Source: Micavibrio sp. UBA2638 (GTDB lineage Bacteria; Pseudomonadota; Alphaproteobacteria; Micavibrionales; Micavibrionaceae). From it: 64,000 nt of DNA. Location: positions 1 to 64,000 of the forward strand of contig DENS01000013.1 in the NCBI GenBank assembly GCA_002359735.1. Direction: 5' to 3'. Under the pieces are notes generated by a model, which ran no database searches, was not told the DNA's origin, and saw nothing but the letters and a program-made list of their open reading frames with translations. The first letter of the stretch is position 1. Each line of letters starts with the position of its first letter. The position numbers were made by a program, and so were the translations under genes. Shown piece after piece: positions 63,572-64,000 of the stretch.

Positions 63572-64000
63572 ATGGCCTTATCACCAATCACCCAGCGCCG
63601 CCTAAAACAATTCAAAGCCAACAAACGTGGCTATTGGAGTTTTTGGATATTTCTGGCGTTACTGTTTGTGTGCATGTTCGCCGAATTTCTGGCCAATGAT
63701 AAGCCAATTTATGTACATTATGATGGCGGCAATTACTTCCCTACTTTTATCAGTTATCCCGAAACCACGTTTGGCGGCGATTTCGAAACAGAGGCCGAAT
63801 ACCGCGACCCTTACGTCATGGAACTGATTAACGAAAACGGGTTTGCGGTATGGCCACCGATCCGTTTTTCTTATGACACGATCAATTACAACCTTCCAAC
63901 CCCCGCCCCGTCTGCACCGGATACCGCCAATTTAATCGGCACAGATGACCAGGGCCGTGATGTGGCCGCGCGCATTATATACGGCTTTCGGCTGTCCGTG
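63572..64000 (+). CDS. yejE: ABC transporter permease YejE, N-terminal part (cut by window edge)
   Basis: From ATG 63572 the frame runs 143 codons to the right edge. It has a basic start (ITQRRLKQFKANKRGYW), a membrane helix (about residues 22-41), a periplasmic region with VHYDGGNYFP and NYNLPTPAPSAPDTANLIGTDDQGRDV, the YejE pattern before the permease core. No good ribosome site is visible. The PQ-loop gene and a 179-base gap separate it from yejB, whereas yejB and yejE normally touch. Confidence 0.85.
   Translation, partial: MALSPITQRRLKQFKANKRGYWSFWIFLALLFVCMFAEFLANDKPIYVHYDGGNYFPTFISYPETTFGGDFETEAEYRDPYVMELINENGFAVWPPIRFSYDTINYNLPTPAPSAPDTANLIGTDDQGRDVAARIIYGFRLSV

Noticed and set aside
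1..64000. CRISPR arrays, tRNA or rRNA genes, insertion sequences, prophage genes
   Set aside because: I saw no regularly spaced repeats, no cloverleaf or rRNA-like stretch and no transposase or integrase; the region reads as a stable chromosomal block.

Overview
The window is a large, almost uninterrupted flagellar gene island (about positions 1-54,500) from an alphaproteobacterium, followed by housekeeping and transport genes. The alphaproteobacterial assignment rests on genes typical of that class: CtrA, a CckA-like kinase, FlbD, FliX, FlbT, FlaF, a TipF-like degenerate EAL protein, a MotE-like protein, a DUF6468 protein and a cysteine-poor DksA. The flagellum is probably polar, because FlhF and FlhG are present. 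CheZ and the FlhF/FlhG pair beside the CtrA/FlbD/FliX circuit suggest a deep-branching or Rhodospirillales/Micavibrionales-like lineage, but that placement is a guess.

Layout. 1-4,148 (minus): a sigma-54-driven operon flgB-flgC-fliE-fliQ-fliR-flhB leading to a CckA-like kinase cut by the window edge. 4,221-5,758 (plus): fhlB-fliO-fliP. 5,847-10,462 (minus): a MotB-like protein without the channel aspartate, a canonical MotB, and a 1015-residue periplasmic TPR protein. 10,593-14,998 (minus): fliL-fliM-DUF6468-motE-cheY-cheZ. 15,357-18,730 (plus): flgF-flgG-flgA-flgH from a sigma-54 promoter. 19,051-20,052 (minus): dksA and fliX. 20,294-29,484 (plus): flgI-flgJ-two FlgN-like proteins-fliK-flgD-two hook genes. 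29,770-32,797 (minus): a methyltransferase and a TPR/GT41 glycosyltransferase divergent from the flagellin gene (32,964). Then flbT-flaF, a FlaG-like gene (minus), fliF-fliG-fliH-fliN-motA, flbD, an unrecognised 451-residue gene, flhA-flhF-flhG, a second FliK-like gene, fliJ and fliI (minus), a putative metallopeptidase, and ctrA. From 54,705: pgsA, pyrD, a tipF-like gene, a HAD hydrolase, then yejA, kdsB, a histidine phosphatase, yejB, a convergent PQ-loop gene and partial yejE.

Together these supply the export gate and ATPase, MS and C rings, rod, P and L rings, hook, one flagellin, stator, CheY/CheZ switching control and a full CtrA-FliX-FlbD-sigma-54-FlbT/FlaF regulatory chain. FlgK, FlgL, FliD, FliS, RpoN and the remaining chemotaxis genes are not in the window. 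I read sigma-54 elements (GG-N10-GC) ahead of flgB, fliM, flgF, flgI and fliF.

The least explained parts are the motB-like/motB/TPR operon, the 451-residue gene between flbD and flhA, the duplicated hook and FlgD modules, the strongly structured stretch downstream of the second hook gene, and the peptidase between fliI and ctrA. All calls come from reading the sequence; no database search was run.
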